Below, in pieces: positions 49,904 through 62,809 of a stretch of 64,000 bases of DNA. Source of the DNA: Gyrodactylus bullatarudis (taxonomy: Eukaryota > Platyhelminthes > Monogenea > Gyrodactylidea > Gyrodactylidae); the NCBI GenBank assembly GCA_012064415.1, contig SSNU01000300.1, positions 1 to 64,000 on the forward strand. Reading direction: 5' to 3'. The notes beneath the pieces were generated by a model. The model did not search any database. It was not told where the DNA came from and saw only the letters and a program-made list of their open reading frames with translations. A program made the translations under genes and the position numbers. The first letter of the stretch is position 1. Each line of letters opens with the position of its first letter.

Positions 49904-51060
49904 ATTTCCAACTATCCGGACGTATATGAAAATGTACGTATATTTTTATCTAAAAATATTTTATTATCTTTTTATATTTTTTGAGTTAGAATCAGGCTTT
50001 TTTGCATAAATAAATGATGAATTATTCAAGAATAAACAATTGTTTTTATATTCCAATAACTTATACAAGCCTTATGTAAGCAGACTTACCAACTTGAGGT
50101 CTAGGGGATTTATTAGTTGCTTAGGGATGTCCTAGAAGAACAGTTTTTAAAAATATGTTTTATTCAAGTTATCTTTAGTGGAAGTTCATTTGGGATCTCT
50201 CAGACCCCAGATTTCGTGCAAGGAATAAGAAAAAATATTCGTAAAAAACGTTTAAATTTTCACTTTGGTGATATCAACGTGTAAGATGTTCTAAAATTTT
50301 GTAAAAAGTTTCCATATTCGAAATTTTCCGAATTCATTTTTCTAACTAGCAATCGAAAATTTGATCGGAATTTGAAATTTTGACCTACCCATTATTTCGA
50401 CTAATCTATAGATTATTTCCCCTCTCATATTTTGCAGAAATTTATCTTTGGAGTTGGTTTAACATCGATAATATGAAAACAAATTCCGATACGACTTCAA
50501 TTTTGAAGTAAAAATAAATAGAATAAATAAATTGTATGAGAGCAACTATTCTCTAATTTAATTTTTATATCATAGCTAGAAAATCGATGATATGATTTAT
50601 TTATGATTGTAAAAGAGAAAGATTTCCAAAACTAATACTCTATGTCCAAGGGGTGTTTATTCAGAATTAGTATGTTTTAAAATTGAAAAAATACAGATCT
50701 AGAATCTCTTTTTACATAAGCATATATAAAAGTAATTTCAAAATTTGTATGTTTTTGCTCAAAATTAGTATGTTCATAAATAATCTGTTTAGTTTCATTT
50801 TACTACTCTGATCTTTCTTCAACAGCGTTTTTCCCTAGATTTAAGAAAAGCGTGGAATAAATGTAGATTTCATATTTATCCGAATGCGGAATTTGCTGAT
50901 TTGGTAATTAAAAGTATGAATTCTATAATGAAATTTTAGGAAATATAACCTATTTTTCATAGGTATTTTTGATTAGGTTCATTTGGTTGAGTATATGTTC
51001 GTGATTTTTCACTTGAGTGATAATCCCTGAGTTCTCATTCAAACTGATGTTGAATAATTA

Positions 51061-51791
51061 TTATAATTACACTAAACTTCCTAGAAAATGTATTATCCGA
51101 AAAATAATCGATCGAAATATTTCTACCTGATTACTCATGAGTACGACCATTAATTTTCAAAAATATTTTTAGAACCTTGTGTGTTCTGAAGCGCAAAATA
51201 AGGCTTCAACTTCACAATAAAATAATAAAAATTTGTATTTTGGCTAATACCACTGTGCTCTTGCCTCTAAACCTTTTTTTTCATTAATAAGCGAAATATA
51301 TTTTTTTCGTTCTACATCAATAAGAATAACTCCATCCGATGCAGAATGAAAAGTTGTTTCACTTGCCTAAATTTTATGCATCAATATCATAATCGGTGAA
51401 AACTAGACGAGTTCAAAGTTGATAGGATCGGGATTTTAGTTTTCGAATGAAAATTGATAAAATTCCATTTTTAATATGACTTTAGTTATGGAACCCGGTT
51501 TTTTCTTACCGATAACGTCATATCATGTAAGCTTTGCCATATATTTCGATTATTAATGGAGCTAGATTAATGAAAAAAGGTTTAGAGGCAAGAGCACAGT
51601 GATATTAGCCAAAATACAAATTTTTATTATTTTATTGTGAAGTTGAAGCCTTATTTGGCGCTTCAGAACACACAAGGTTCTAAAAATATTTTTGAAAATT
51701 AATGGTCGTACTCATGAGTAATCAGGTAGAAATATTTCGATCGATTATTTTTCGGATAATACATTTTCTAGGAAGTTTAGTGTAATTATAA
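51061..51791. repeat. Long inverted repeat, arms of about 220-240 bp
   Basis: The left arm 51061-51283 is mirrored at 51566-51791 with only a few mismatches (for example GAAGCGCAAAATAAGG against GAAGCGCCAAATAAGG when read on one strand). Beyond this the match continues after a 14-nt gap. The loop is about 280 bp. Transcripts across it would form a long double-stranded RNA. Confidence 0.88.
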
Positions 51792-54677
51792 TCACCAATA
51801 CTTGAAGAATCCAAAATCGATGCTTAAACTCATTGCATTCAAGTTTTGATTGCTATAATTAATTTCTGTTATAAAAAACCTGTTATATTCTAGTCTAATT
51901 AACGTTTTCATCTTTTTAAAGCATTCTAAATCATCTTTATATAAGATGCTGTTGTTATACCGATTTTGTACTAGCTCAAAACTTATACTATAACATACAC
52001 TTATTATTTTTACGACTAGCCCGCCTATTTTATATTAAACTAATTATTTTTAATTTTGTTTCCATTAATACTTTCAGATCGAATTCTTTTCCGTTGGTTG
52101 AAAGCCCACTTTCTCTAGAGTAGTTAAAACTTCTGATCAATAGTTTAAAAACTATTTCACTCAACAATATGATCATAAAAATATTATAATGCAGGTCAAC
52201 ACTGTTTACTTTCTTTTATTTTATAAAACTATTCATAACTATATTTACAATACAATTATATAATCATACATGTCTACAAGTGCCTTTATTTTGGTACGCT
52301 TGAAAATCACTCTCCAATACTCTAGATTTCGTCTAAATTTTTCTTATAACAAATAAGAGTTCAAACTGGCTAATGATTCATTTCTAAAAGAATCCAAATT
52401 TCCTTCCAAACAATCTGGTACTGAGATAGTCAAATACCTTCTTCAAGGGATGAGACGTTAGTATTCGGAATCTTCTCGGAGTTTTACTTTATCTAGAAGC
52501 CTGAATCTAATTGTTCAACAGTCTGTAAAAAGAACTAAACTAATCATTCCTGTAATTCAGATATATTTTGGATCAGAGAAGATGCAATTGATTCTCAGAT
52601 ATTTTAAATCAAAATAAAAAATATTTTCAATAGGCCTCGGAAAAATCCCTTTTAATTATGATTGATTAAACTTTTAGATGCAATAATTTAGTTGAATGCA
52701 TGTTAAACGTGATATTTCTCATCAAAAAATTCTCGAAGAATAAAATTTTTTCTATTGAAAAACATGTATATTCATAAATTTTATGGATTTTTATCAACAC
52801 TTGATATACAAAAACCATTTATTTTCTTAGCTTTGCAGCAGAAAAATCAATACTTTTTGTAGAATGTACATTTTGTATAGAAAGGTTTTTGGCGTGATTC
52901 GTGTACTGAAGCCTTTAAAGCATTCGAGAAACACTATCAATGTAACAAGGATCCGAATACGCTACGCAGTGTTTTTCTAAAGACTTGAGGAAATAATTTC
53001 AAGCAATCTATCGACATTTTAGATATTTGATGTTGATAAATTTAATCAAACGTATAAAAATACAGACTAAAACTATTTTTTTAATTCTTAAGAAATAACT
53101 AATGATTAATAAGGTATTAACCATTAACAGAAAATCTTTTGTTTTTCCATGAAGACGTAGAAAGATCAAGAAATAGAAACTAAGATTGGACCAATGAGAA
53201 GTAAGCCTTTGTGTCAACATTTATTTAACTGGTAAGCTACTTTTTCGGTTCAGACCGAGATTATGGCTCAACTAAGACCAAATCTAAAAAGATATTTTGC
53301 TACGAACATGATCCATGGCAAGATATTATGATGAAATGTTTGTTTGAAATCCAAATTTTAGTTTAAGCTAGATCAATTGAGTGATAAAATGATGTTTTCT
53401 GGAATTTTTATTCGTCAAGAAAATTGCCAATAGTCTTCGAAGTTTTATAATATTACTGTATTTATAATTACGAGTATAATTGTGACTATTCAAGTCTTGA
53501 TGTTATCTAACACAATATTTTTTACAAATACTCTGAATAAATGGTCTCAAAGTGTTTAAAACTGTAAATTCTGATATACCGACTCTTTACAGTATGAAAT
53601 CAAGAAAAGATTTTTTATTTCCTGAAATATTTATCGAGATTCAGACTAAATTTGCACAAGGATAAATGTTTTTTACAAAAAAAGTAGTTTGACTGAAATT
53701 CCAAGTTATAAAGTAATCGATGGTTTGTACAATACAATAAAATATATAGGTGCAAATAATATTCTAATTATAAATATTCCATGTTTCATTCATGATACAG
53801 ATTGATACAATCTGGACAAATAAGCCTCCTTCGTTTATTCAATCCTCGATCATAGACAAAATAAGTTAGTGTGTGGGTGCGGGGTTATAGGAATCTTTTC
53901 ATGAGAAAATAGTGATATCATTCTAATTTAGTTAGAAAATCTTGATTTGTTTTGGACGCAAAGGATCGGTTTGTTGACGGCGTTACTTCTTGGCTAAGAT
54001 TTCTCAGTCTGATCGTCAAGTTTGGTCTCTTGCTTGAAAATTTGAGATAAAAATCAGTTAAATTGACCTGTTAATTAATTTATTTATCACAACATCAAAG
54101 GTGCAAGCAAAAAGAATATATTTAAGTCACCAGACACCAGAAATAAAAAAATTATTAACTTGAATTATCATAAATATATATTGGGTTAAGTGTTGATCTT
54201 TATACAAAAATATTATCTCAAGATATTCTTAAACATGATTTACGGGTCTTGTGTGTGTTACTTTGAATTTAATCAATAATTTCTTCTGTGAAAGGTGTGC
54301 GAAAGAAAAATAATTTAATTTTTGTTGGTTTGTGATCTTTCTTGAAGATAAACACATTTGTTTGAATGAACTTTCTTGGCGGACTCTATTAATTGTATTC
54401 AAAAAATATTGATGAATTCATAAGAATACCGCACTCCTACTATAGTCTAGGGGGTCAAAAATACAAATTACTTTAAATGTTTGCTAGAGTTTACACCTGG
54501 ATTATGAGTCATAATAATATTAGTATGATTTTTTCTCTGGAACTCTGATGGTCTTAATTTAATTTAATTTTTTAGATAAAATCCAAACGGTACAGTCCAA
54601 TTCCATCTACTTTTTCAAATAATAATTTATTTAGGCTGTTTTATAATAAAAGAAAATTATCTTTTATTATAAACATA

Positions 54678-55547
54678 ATTGACATGAAGATGAGAATTTA
54701 CTATTCTTACAAAAAACTCGATGTTTTTCTCTGGATTCATGGAAAAAAATAATTTATTGAATTCTAAAACGAAACGAGCTAACAAGATGCTGATATTCAA
54801 AAAAAATCCGAAAAAATTCAATCAAACCAAAAATTTCACTTTTTCAACTTTTGAACCGAAATTTTTTTATCGATTTCGATGATTTGAAGCAGTCGAGTGA
54901 TGATATTTGGGATCATCATTCGACAAAGAATTCGAATTCACCTGCAGAGGTTCACTGAAATTCATCATTACTGTGGGAAATCGAACCATTTGAGTTTTTC
55001 GATTATCACGAAAGCAAATTTGCTGGATAATTTAAATCTTGAATTCTAACCTTTTCTTCGGAAACAGAAAGATATTCGCTATATCTATTGACAAATTCGA
55101 ATTCTTCGTTCAATTTTGATCCGAAATATCATCCGTTAACTGGTTCGAATCATCGAAGTCGATAAAAAAATTTGGGTTTAAAAGTTCTTATTAGCTCACA
55201 CACGCAAGGATAAAAGCCCTACTTTTCCAGCCCATAAGTTGCTGGACCAAAAAAGAATTTCCAAAGAAATTCAATCTGGTCAAAATTAGGTGATTTTTGA
55301 ATTTAATTTTTCCTTGAAAATGATAAATTTCTTTTAAATTCTTAAGCTATATTTGAATCTTTTGTCTTGTGTTGATATCAAATCTCGGCATTTTATCGCT
55401 TTAAATCTTCGAAACCGATGAAAAGTAGCCAAATGTTGGCCAGATTAAATTTTTTTATTCCAAAAATTCATGGGCTCATTCAATCGTGATATTCAAAAAA
55501 TATCGAGTTTTTTGTAAAAGCAATAAATTATCATCTTCATATCAACC
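54678..55547. repeat. Palindromic MITE copy (about 870 bp)
   Basis: The left end reads TTGACATGAAGATGAGAATT and the right end its near reverse complement; TTACAAAAAACTCGAT follows at both ends. The interior is largely self-complementary too. Same family as 14219-14798, different subfamily. Confidence 0.8.
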
Positions 55548-56016
55548 GACTTCGTATTGACACACGCAAAGATGAAGAGAGAATTTTCAAATCTAGATAC
55601 AATCTAATTTTAAAAGCTTACATTTAAGATCATGATTTTGAACAAAATCGAAAATACTTTCAAAATTAAAATCAACACGCATGAAATTTTTCGGACTGAT
55701 ACATTTTTGAATAACCCTAGAGTTTTCACAACTATAGAATAACGTCTCCATATTTGTTTATCAGATTTTATTATCTGAGAAAAACCAAAAGCCAATGGAG
55801 AATATACGGGAGATGGTTTGATTATGCAATCCTATCAGCAAGGACATTCTGCAAATTTGAAAAATATTAAAAAGTTTCAGGTGCAAGTTTGAATTCAAAT
55901 GAAAATAAAAAACTAAATCCTCAAGGTGCAATGGTTCTCTTCTTCGATTTTGTCAAAATTTATCAAACAGGTTAAACAAGAAGTTTAATTTTTAATTAAC
56001 CGGTTTTGTAAAGCCA

Positions 56017-56055
56017 AATGATATGAAGATGAGAATTTGCTGTTTTTACAAAAAA
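56017..56055. repeat. Orphan MITE end
   Basis: ATGATATGAAGATGAGAATT followed by TGCTGTTTTTACAAAAAAGT matches the 54.7-kb subfamily end. No partner end was found. Confidence 0.5.
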
Positions 56056-58684
56056 GTTGATGATTTACTCAAGATAAAAAAAATTATTCACTACAGATGT
56101 AACAAATTTTTCAACCTACTCAAGTTTAAAGATCAGACTTTTTTAAAAATGGCGCTAGATTTTCAATGAATTTTTACTACGTTTTCACTAAAATTCCGAA
56201 TATCTTTTTCGCTGATAAAGCTTCAAGTGCTTTTTCAGCCATGCACAACTATGCATGGGATTGCAAACGAATTTTCATTTATTTCAGATCTCACACATCA
56301 TTGTTATCAAAATTATATGTGGAAATTTTACGGAAAACTTTGATTTAAAAAAAGGTAAAAATTCGTTAAATCTCTATTATTCACACTTGGCTTCAAATTC
56401 CTCTAGAAGATTTCTTCGTCGCCACAAAATATTAATGAACCTATTCAAGAGAATTCATTTCAAACTTATCTTATGCTTTATTTCGGACATACTCATTCGT
56501 GTGATAAATGCCTAATTTAGATTTCTTAGAAGAGAATGATTATTGATTGAGCCATACCTGTTGCAAATGATAAAATGTTTCACCTATTCTAATTCGAATC
56601 ATGATCTTAATAGCAAATTTATATGATTTTTTTTATTTAAAATCTTGCAAAAATGAAAATTAATAATGTTTATTCGCACACGTAATTGAGTGGTAATTCA
56701 GATATTCGTTAAATAAAGTTCTTGATTTGAGTTTCAACCCTTCAATTGGCATGAGAGACATTTAATATAAGTTTTTGGGTATGAGATAAGGCCTAAAAAG
56801 AAGAAACCTAAAATTTAATTTCTATTCAATTGATTCTCTTGAATAGATTCTATAATAGCCTCATATAATAGAAGATTCTATCATCTTTAAGATATCCATA
56901 CCCCCCTCCTCGAATGAATTCCTAGAGGTATTAAGGATGAGGAGGAGACCCTACCTGATTCACGACTTGTACGGTAACATATACACTGAGTCCTAGTTGC
57001 CTTCGATTTCAAAATTAATAATAGCGTTTTGGATGATTAGATTAAGAAAGTTTTGGCAATGACAATAACAAGTTCATCGTTTTTGTAAAAGAACGAGACG
57101 AGCTTAGTTAATAAAAACTATAAATTAAGTTTCTAAATTGCTTGATAAAAAAACACAAAAGTGAGCTGTGTTAATATTTTATCTTAATATTAAATTATAA
57201 TTAATGATACAGGAAAGTGATTACGGATAAAGCCAATGATGATCTCAAGAAAATTGAAAGATTTAGGTATTATGATGCTTTCTGATAGTTGGGTTTCTGA
57301 ATAGTAACGATGAGATTTTGGCTACTGGAAGAAATTTCTTTAATAGATTATTTCTTGTTTTTTTTACATTCTCTCATGATAGCTGTCTATAGAAGACATC
57401 AGTTTTATATTAGTTTGTCAACAGGTGAGCTTTTATAGGTGGTGGAAGGTCAAAACTTTTTTTAATGATGCTTAAGCAGGCCCGAAATGATCTTATCGAT
57501 GAGCCTATTCAGGGTTTTTCTCGTAGATAGTTTTTTCTTTAGCAAGGTTTCTGATTCTGCTATTAGAACTGTTTCAAGTTATATTTTTAGACTTAAATCA
57601 AAATTTAGTGACTATTATTTTGGTGAAAAAATCAAATTTAAATTTTATAGTGACTTTGTCATTTCTCGTAGTAAAATTCATTCAAAAATTGATTTTTCAA
57701 ATTTGAATTTAGCATATCAGAAGAAAATTCAGTTTGATTAAAGATTTTTCTCCATGCTCGAATCTCTTCAAAATTATTATTTGAGTTAGGTACGTAAAAA
57801 ATGTTTTCCTTTCTCTTTTGTATAGTGTAATTCACACTGTGTGCTGAAAGGGATAGAAGCAGAGTTCGGTTAATGTTTATTTCTCTTATTTTTGAATTAA
57901 TCAATCCATAGTAAAATTGAGTGAGAGAATTAAAATAAGCAACCAAAAGATGAATGTGCACAGAAATCAACAGTCTTTTTCAGCATTTATTCATTGCGTC
58001 CAGCAAGGAATGAACGCATTTTACATACTTAGTTGTAAATCCTGTATTTCTAAAATTGTATTTAAAGAAATAATCAATGGAAAACAGTATTCTCTGGAGA
58101 GAACATTAGAAAATTCATACAGTCTATGATATGATGAGAAACCTTGAAAGATGATCCAGAAGATTGCATCTTTCATTCTATATAGTGTTTATTTCACATA
58201 CATCGTAATACATAGTATGTATTACATACCTTTATAAGTATGCCAATATTTAAATATTATCAAGGTAGAAAAATTGAGCAAGGTTTTAGGACTAGCTTAT
58301 TTGCATCTACATGGTAGAAATAGAAAAATTTACGGCAAAAATAACCCAAAATTTTGACTGGATCATAAAAATGAAGCCTGTTCACAAGTTAAAAAGTTTT
58401 ATCAGTAAACGACTCACAATTGGTAAAGGTCTATTGGTGGTATATTTAAGGTTACTTTTTCCTAATTTCTAACGTAGATTCAGAAATTTCATCTATTCTC
58501 ATGAATATCTCCATCGCCTTACTTCAAAAAGAGGTTTTAATTTTTCACTTTTGCTAAAAATATTTAAATTTGAGACATACGATCTTTTGGAATTATAAAA
58601 CATTCGAATATCTATCGAAATCTACATGTTGAAAATTTCAGAATCTTTTTATTTCGATTCGATCTTTAAAAAACAACGTGTGTT

Positions 58685-60692
58685 TTATGGAATGCTCACA
58701 TGTCTGGGCTTGTAAGAGTCGAGATCTTTTTCTGATTCGTCTTGGCACAAGATGAGAGTTTCAGGGTCCCCTTCAGCGACATTCTTTTGATTCGCTCTAA
58801 TTTTCAGTGAAATAAATGCAAGGATACATCCAAAAAACTGCATTAGGCCCAAGAACAGGAACGCGTACCTGTAATCATTGGTAACATCTTTGATGTAACC
58901 TAAAAAAGGTGTAAACTATCAAAATGAAATTCGAACTACAAATGTAAGTGACACATGTTGAAACTAGTCCCGTATGATTTACAACTTTTGAAAGAAATGG
59001 TATAAACTAGAATAAAATGTAAGCTGAAAAAACACCAAAAACTCTTCAATAAGTAGCAAAAATAAAGAGAAAGGGGAAAAAGTTCATATTGACCAAGGTA
59101 GTTAAGGATTTTAGGAATTATAATAAAAGAATTATATAATTAAAAGAATAATTATTCTTTTGATATATAGATTTATGAAGAATTTCTTTGCTGTCATCAC
59201 TTTGGATTTTGTACAAAATATAAAAATTATAAATTGAAGCCCCATACTTTTCCCGTCTCAAATGCCTGGTTACCGCTGTATCTTTCTTAAGATTCCTGTT
59301 CCACACTGTTCATCAATGAGAGACCAAAATTTGTTGATTCTTTATCGGATCACTCACCGGATAAAAAGGATCCAGTCAGAATTCCGACACCTTTGCAAAA
59401 TTGTGTGAAGCCAACAGCATTATTAAGCAATTCTGGATTTCCCTCGCTCATGTCAGCTGTTATCAATGTTTGCTGAGAAATATACAAGGCCAAAGTAAGG
59501 CCTCTAAAAACCATGAGAACAAAGAAGGATGTAAACTGTTTGACAAGGCTGATCATTGTCACAATGAATGAGCAAATGGCCAAATCAACAGCCCATATAT
59601 ATCCACGAATTGGCTTCAATTTTTGACTATCGAATATCGGACCTGATCCAAGACGAGAGATGACTTGTGCAATTCCTTCTGCTGATATTAGCAAGACTCC
59701 AGATGCTCGAGACAGCTAAATATGTAGTGTTTTTTTTTAAAATGAATCAAGATTTGAACGTCTAGCACGAGAATTAATATTAAAGGGCTATTATAATTTA
59801 TTGCTTTTATACGCCTATTTTTAACCTAAATGAAAGATATCAGTTAATTAATTAATTAATTCAACTAACATTTAGAGTTTCAGCATAATCTATAAGTAGA
59901 GTTGTAACTGGACCAGAACCCATCATGTTGAAAATAAATGAGCTGACAAATAATATAAAAATAAAGTCTTTAAATAAAGCCTGGCATTTGAAGGTATCTC
60001 TGATCTTTTGTTTTCCAGCGTCTTTTTGTTTTTTCGTTTCTTCCTCGTTCAATTCAAGAGGAAAGAATAAAGCAGCAGCGATACAGTAATGCAACATGAT
60101 AGACGAGAAAATCATCATGGCAGAATAAAATCCCATCTTCTGAATCAAGTACTGTACAAGAGAGGGAAAACAAAATACTCCAAATCCAGCACCAGAAAGA
60201 GATATGCTAAGGGCTGTAGCGCGTCTTTTTTTGAAATAGCTAGTACAAACTAGGAGAGCAGGTGTAAAAACCAAAGTGAGACCGAATCCTTGAGTTAAAA
60301 TTATCAATTCAGAACTTACCGTATATGAATCCGTAAGAGAAAAATAGAACTGTGAAGTTTGGTGTAAAGGAACAGATGAAGAGTCCAAGAAATGTCAAGA
60401 ATCCACCAGTTAATACAACAGAGCGAATAGAAAAGATGCTAATAAGAAATACAGCCAAAGGAGCTGGATATGAGTTAAACTTGTATTACTTACATAAAAG
60501 TAATCTTATGGCAGAACTAATTCCAAGGATAGAAGAAGTCAGTGCTGCCGATGCACCGAATGTAGTTTGTATCTCGACGTACCATACTGAAAAAGCCTTT
60601 TCTGTTCCAGCTGTCAGGAAATGGATCATAAAAGCTCCAAAACAGGCTACCCAGGATAGGCCACTATCTTGAGTAACTATGCCTGAACTCAT
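58685..60692 (-). CDS. Monocarboxylate-transporter-like (SLC16) MFS protein
   Basis: Exons 60494-60692, 60320-60463, 59870-60288, 59358-59715, 58685-58899, in phase, encode about 444 aa, the usual SLC16 length. The first membrane helix carries DSGLSW at residues 9-14, matching the SLC16 D-G-G-W-W-type motif, then KAFSVWYVEIQTTF. Later features are SYFKKRRATALSISLSGAGF after helix 4, a charged central loop (ELNEEETKKQKD), RLGSGPIFD in the second half, and an acidic cytosolic C-terminus after the last helix. The family moves lactate, pyruvate or related monocarboxylates with protons across membranes; the substrate here is unknown. The first two introns are 30 and 31 nt, later ones 154 and 458 nt. 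Confidence 0.85.
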
Positions 60693-60919
60693 TCAAATTA
60701 CAAGAGCCTCAAATTTAAATTCCTTCCTCATCCTGGAGGGCAAAATTGATTAAGCTAAACAAATATGAAATCAAGTTTGAAGTTTGTTAAGTTGTGTTTA
60801 TATGATCTAATTTGAATTTAAATTATAATAATTTAGTTATTGTAAATATTTATTATAAAATTTAAAATCCAAGATAAAAAATAATTTGTACAATTTATTT
60901 AGATAATAAATAATTTATA

Positions 60920-62640
60920 TTAATTTTCAGCAAATATGTCAGCTATTAGCGATGTATTTTTTGGATTCATTTTGATGTACTCTGTTTTTTCTTTTTCATT
61001 AGGATTTTTTATTGTTTTGTCCTCGAATTCTAAATCAGCATGGTGCTAATTATGAATGATTTATTTTTCAATTAAAGGTATACTATAATTATTCACTTAC
61101 CAATGGATTCCAGACTTGTTCATCATCTGATACGAAATTTTCTTCTTCCGATTCAGAATACTTTTTTAGTCTCTTCGGTAACTCATCTTCTAGTGTAGCG
61201 CTTTTTAATGGAAATTATCATTGAAATTGGTTTAATTTAATTTCTTATTTTAAAACTTACTTTAAATTTTTAGCTTAAAAATACAATTGAGTAAAAATCG
61301 TTGTAAAAGTAATTACAAGTAATAATTTATTACTAATAAATTGAATATCTATATTCTTGAATTATATTATTCTCAATGCGAGAGCTTGCATAATAATTCT
61401 ATGTCAAATAATGTTGTCTGATAGATGGTTTGAACTCCTTCGTTTAAATCATTTTATTTGAATTTACAAAATTTATCGATTCATCTTGAATTAGAATTTG
61501 GTTGATTGAATTCAGAATTAAAAATTCAATAGAATTACTTATGTATTATGATTATTATAAGCAAGTTCTGTATGAAAAAGACTCTCTATTCTGAAACTGA
61601 ATGATGTAAAGTACCTTCTCAAATATTTATGCAGGTTAAATGAAGAAAATTAAATGTCGAAAATAAATTTACTACTGGAGTTGTTTTTTTTACTCAGTAA
61701 AGAACGTACTATTTTCATTGCAAATCTTTGCGTATTCTTGATCTAAAGAAGATTCTTTGATGTAAATTTTCGATTTGCCAGTTTTTTGTTCTGTGTAAAA
61801 ATTTAATCTCAAATAAAATTTAAAATAAAATATAGATTAGCAACAAACCAATGATATTCTCTGGATTTCTGCTCTTCAAGTTAACATATCCATTCATATT
61901 GGGTAGCTGGAAATGGGGATAGAAAATGTAATATCATTCAATTTAATGATGACATGAAAAGTTACTTGGAAGTAATCATCATCAATATTAGGCAACCGGT
62001 TGAAATCAGTAGCATCTAAAGAAATTTTTCGCTTTTCATCACTGAATCGATCAGAAAATTCTCTTTCGTTTTGTTCGATTTCTGTTTAAGATAAAATTGC
62101 ATGCGTAACATCCGGAGTATGTTTGAATTTTGAGAAAAGCAAAATATGAAAAATAATAACTCACTTGTTTGATCTTTCAAGTTCAATATTTTGATCAAGT
62201 GATCGACCCACTTTGTCAATTCTTCATTCGTATTTGGAGCAATATAGCTAATACCTTGATCGAATTTTAACCCATAAACATTCACCATCGATGCGATACT
62301 TGGATTCATGACTACAAATTCAACTTTAGATAAATCAATTTGATTGATTTGATTCAATTTCGAGGAATCCTTGTAAAAAGTTAGACAGCTTTGTGCCTCA
62401 TTTCTCGATAGAACACAAAAAGAATCTATCCAAATCATCTAGTGATCGAAAAATATGAAGTAAAAATTACTTTTTCGTTCTGCTCTTCATCGTTTCTACG
62501 ACATGAACAATTTAACTTTTAATTGTTTAATTTTTTTTGCTTACAGCTCTAAGAAATTTGGAAACACATATATTTTTCTTAACATAAGAATCAATTTTCA
62601 CATTTCCTTCAAATATAATTTCGCATGAATTATCAACCAT
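60920..62640 (-). CDS. PH-domain docking adaptor (Gab/DOS-like), putative
   Basis: Nine in-phase exons (62545-62640, 62471-62515, 62165-62438, 61966-62081, 61849-61906, 61710-61790, 61261-61273, 61101-61200, 60920-61045) encode about 302 aa. Residues 8-138 resemble the Gab/DOS PH domain: EIIFEGNVKIDSYVKK, WIDSFCVLSRN, LTFYKDSSKL, IDLSKVEFVV, ending in EELTKWVDHLIKIL. The acidic tail has tyrosine motifs typical of SH2 ligands: GYVNL (Grb2-type YxN), EYIKMNP (YxxM, PI3-kinase type), DDYFQL and EYAKI. This suggests a receptor tyrosine-kinase docking protein, shorter than Gab or IRS. Exon 7 is a 13-nt micro-exon (61261-61273) that is needed to keep frame. Family assignment is by pattern and is moderate; structure is well supported. 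Confidence 0.7.
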
Positions 62641-62809
62641 CAATTAAAGTAATCCCAAAATTCTTTTCATACGACCAATTAGATAATATTGAATTTCAAT
62701 TTTTATAAAAAAGATTTAGGCAAAACAATTTTGTTACATACATTTCCATTGTTTTAAACGACTTTAAAATTTTTAAATTAAATCGATGCTCAAACAGTTT
62801 GAGCAATAA
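62641..62809. promoter_or_regulatory. Divergent promoter, docking adaptor / acetyl-CoA synthetase
   Basis: 169 bp between opposing start codons; AT-rich, with no motif I can assign. Confidence 0.45.

Larger units (their letters stand above)
44721..58684. other. Gene-poor interval of about 14 kb with foldback elements
   Basis: I found no protein with a recognisable family and no chain of in-phase exons here on either strand. Short open frames (for instance near 47169-47372 and 57487-58129) have AT-rich, low-complexity translations and no motif. The supported content is palindromic elements at 47962-48240, 49601-49903, 51061-51791 and 54678-55547, orphan MITE ends near 48269 and 56017, and a short GT run near 45408-45422. 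Confidence 0.5.

Noticed and set aside
57487..58129. Cluster of open frames on both strands in the gene-poor interval
   Set aside because: Translations are compositionally biased (F, S, K, I), overlap each other on opposite strands, and show no motif or splice chain.
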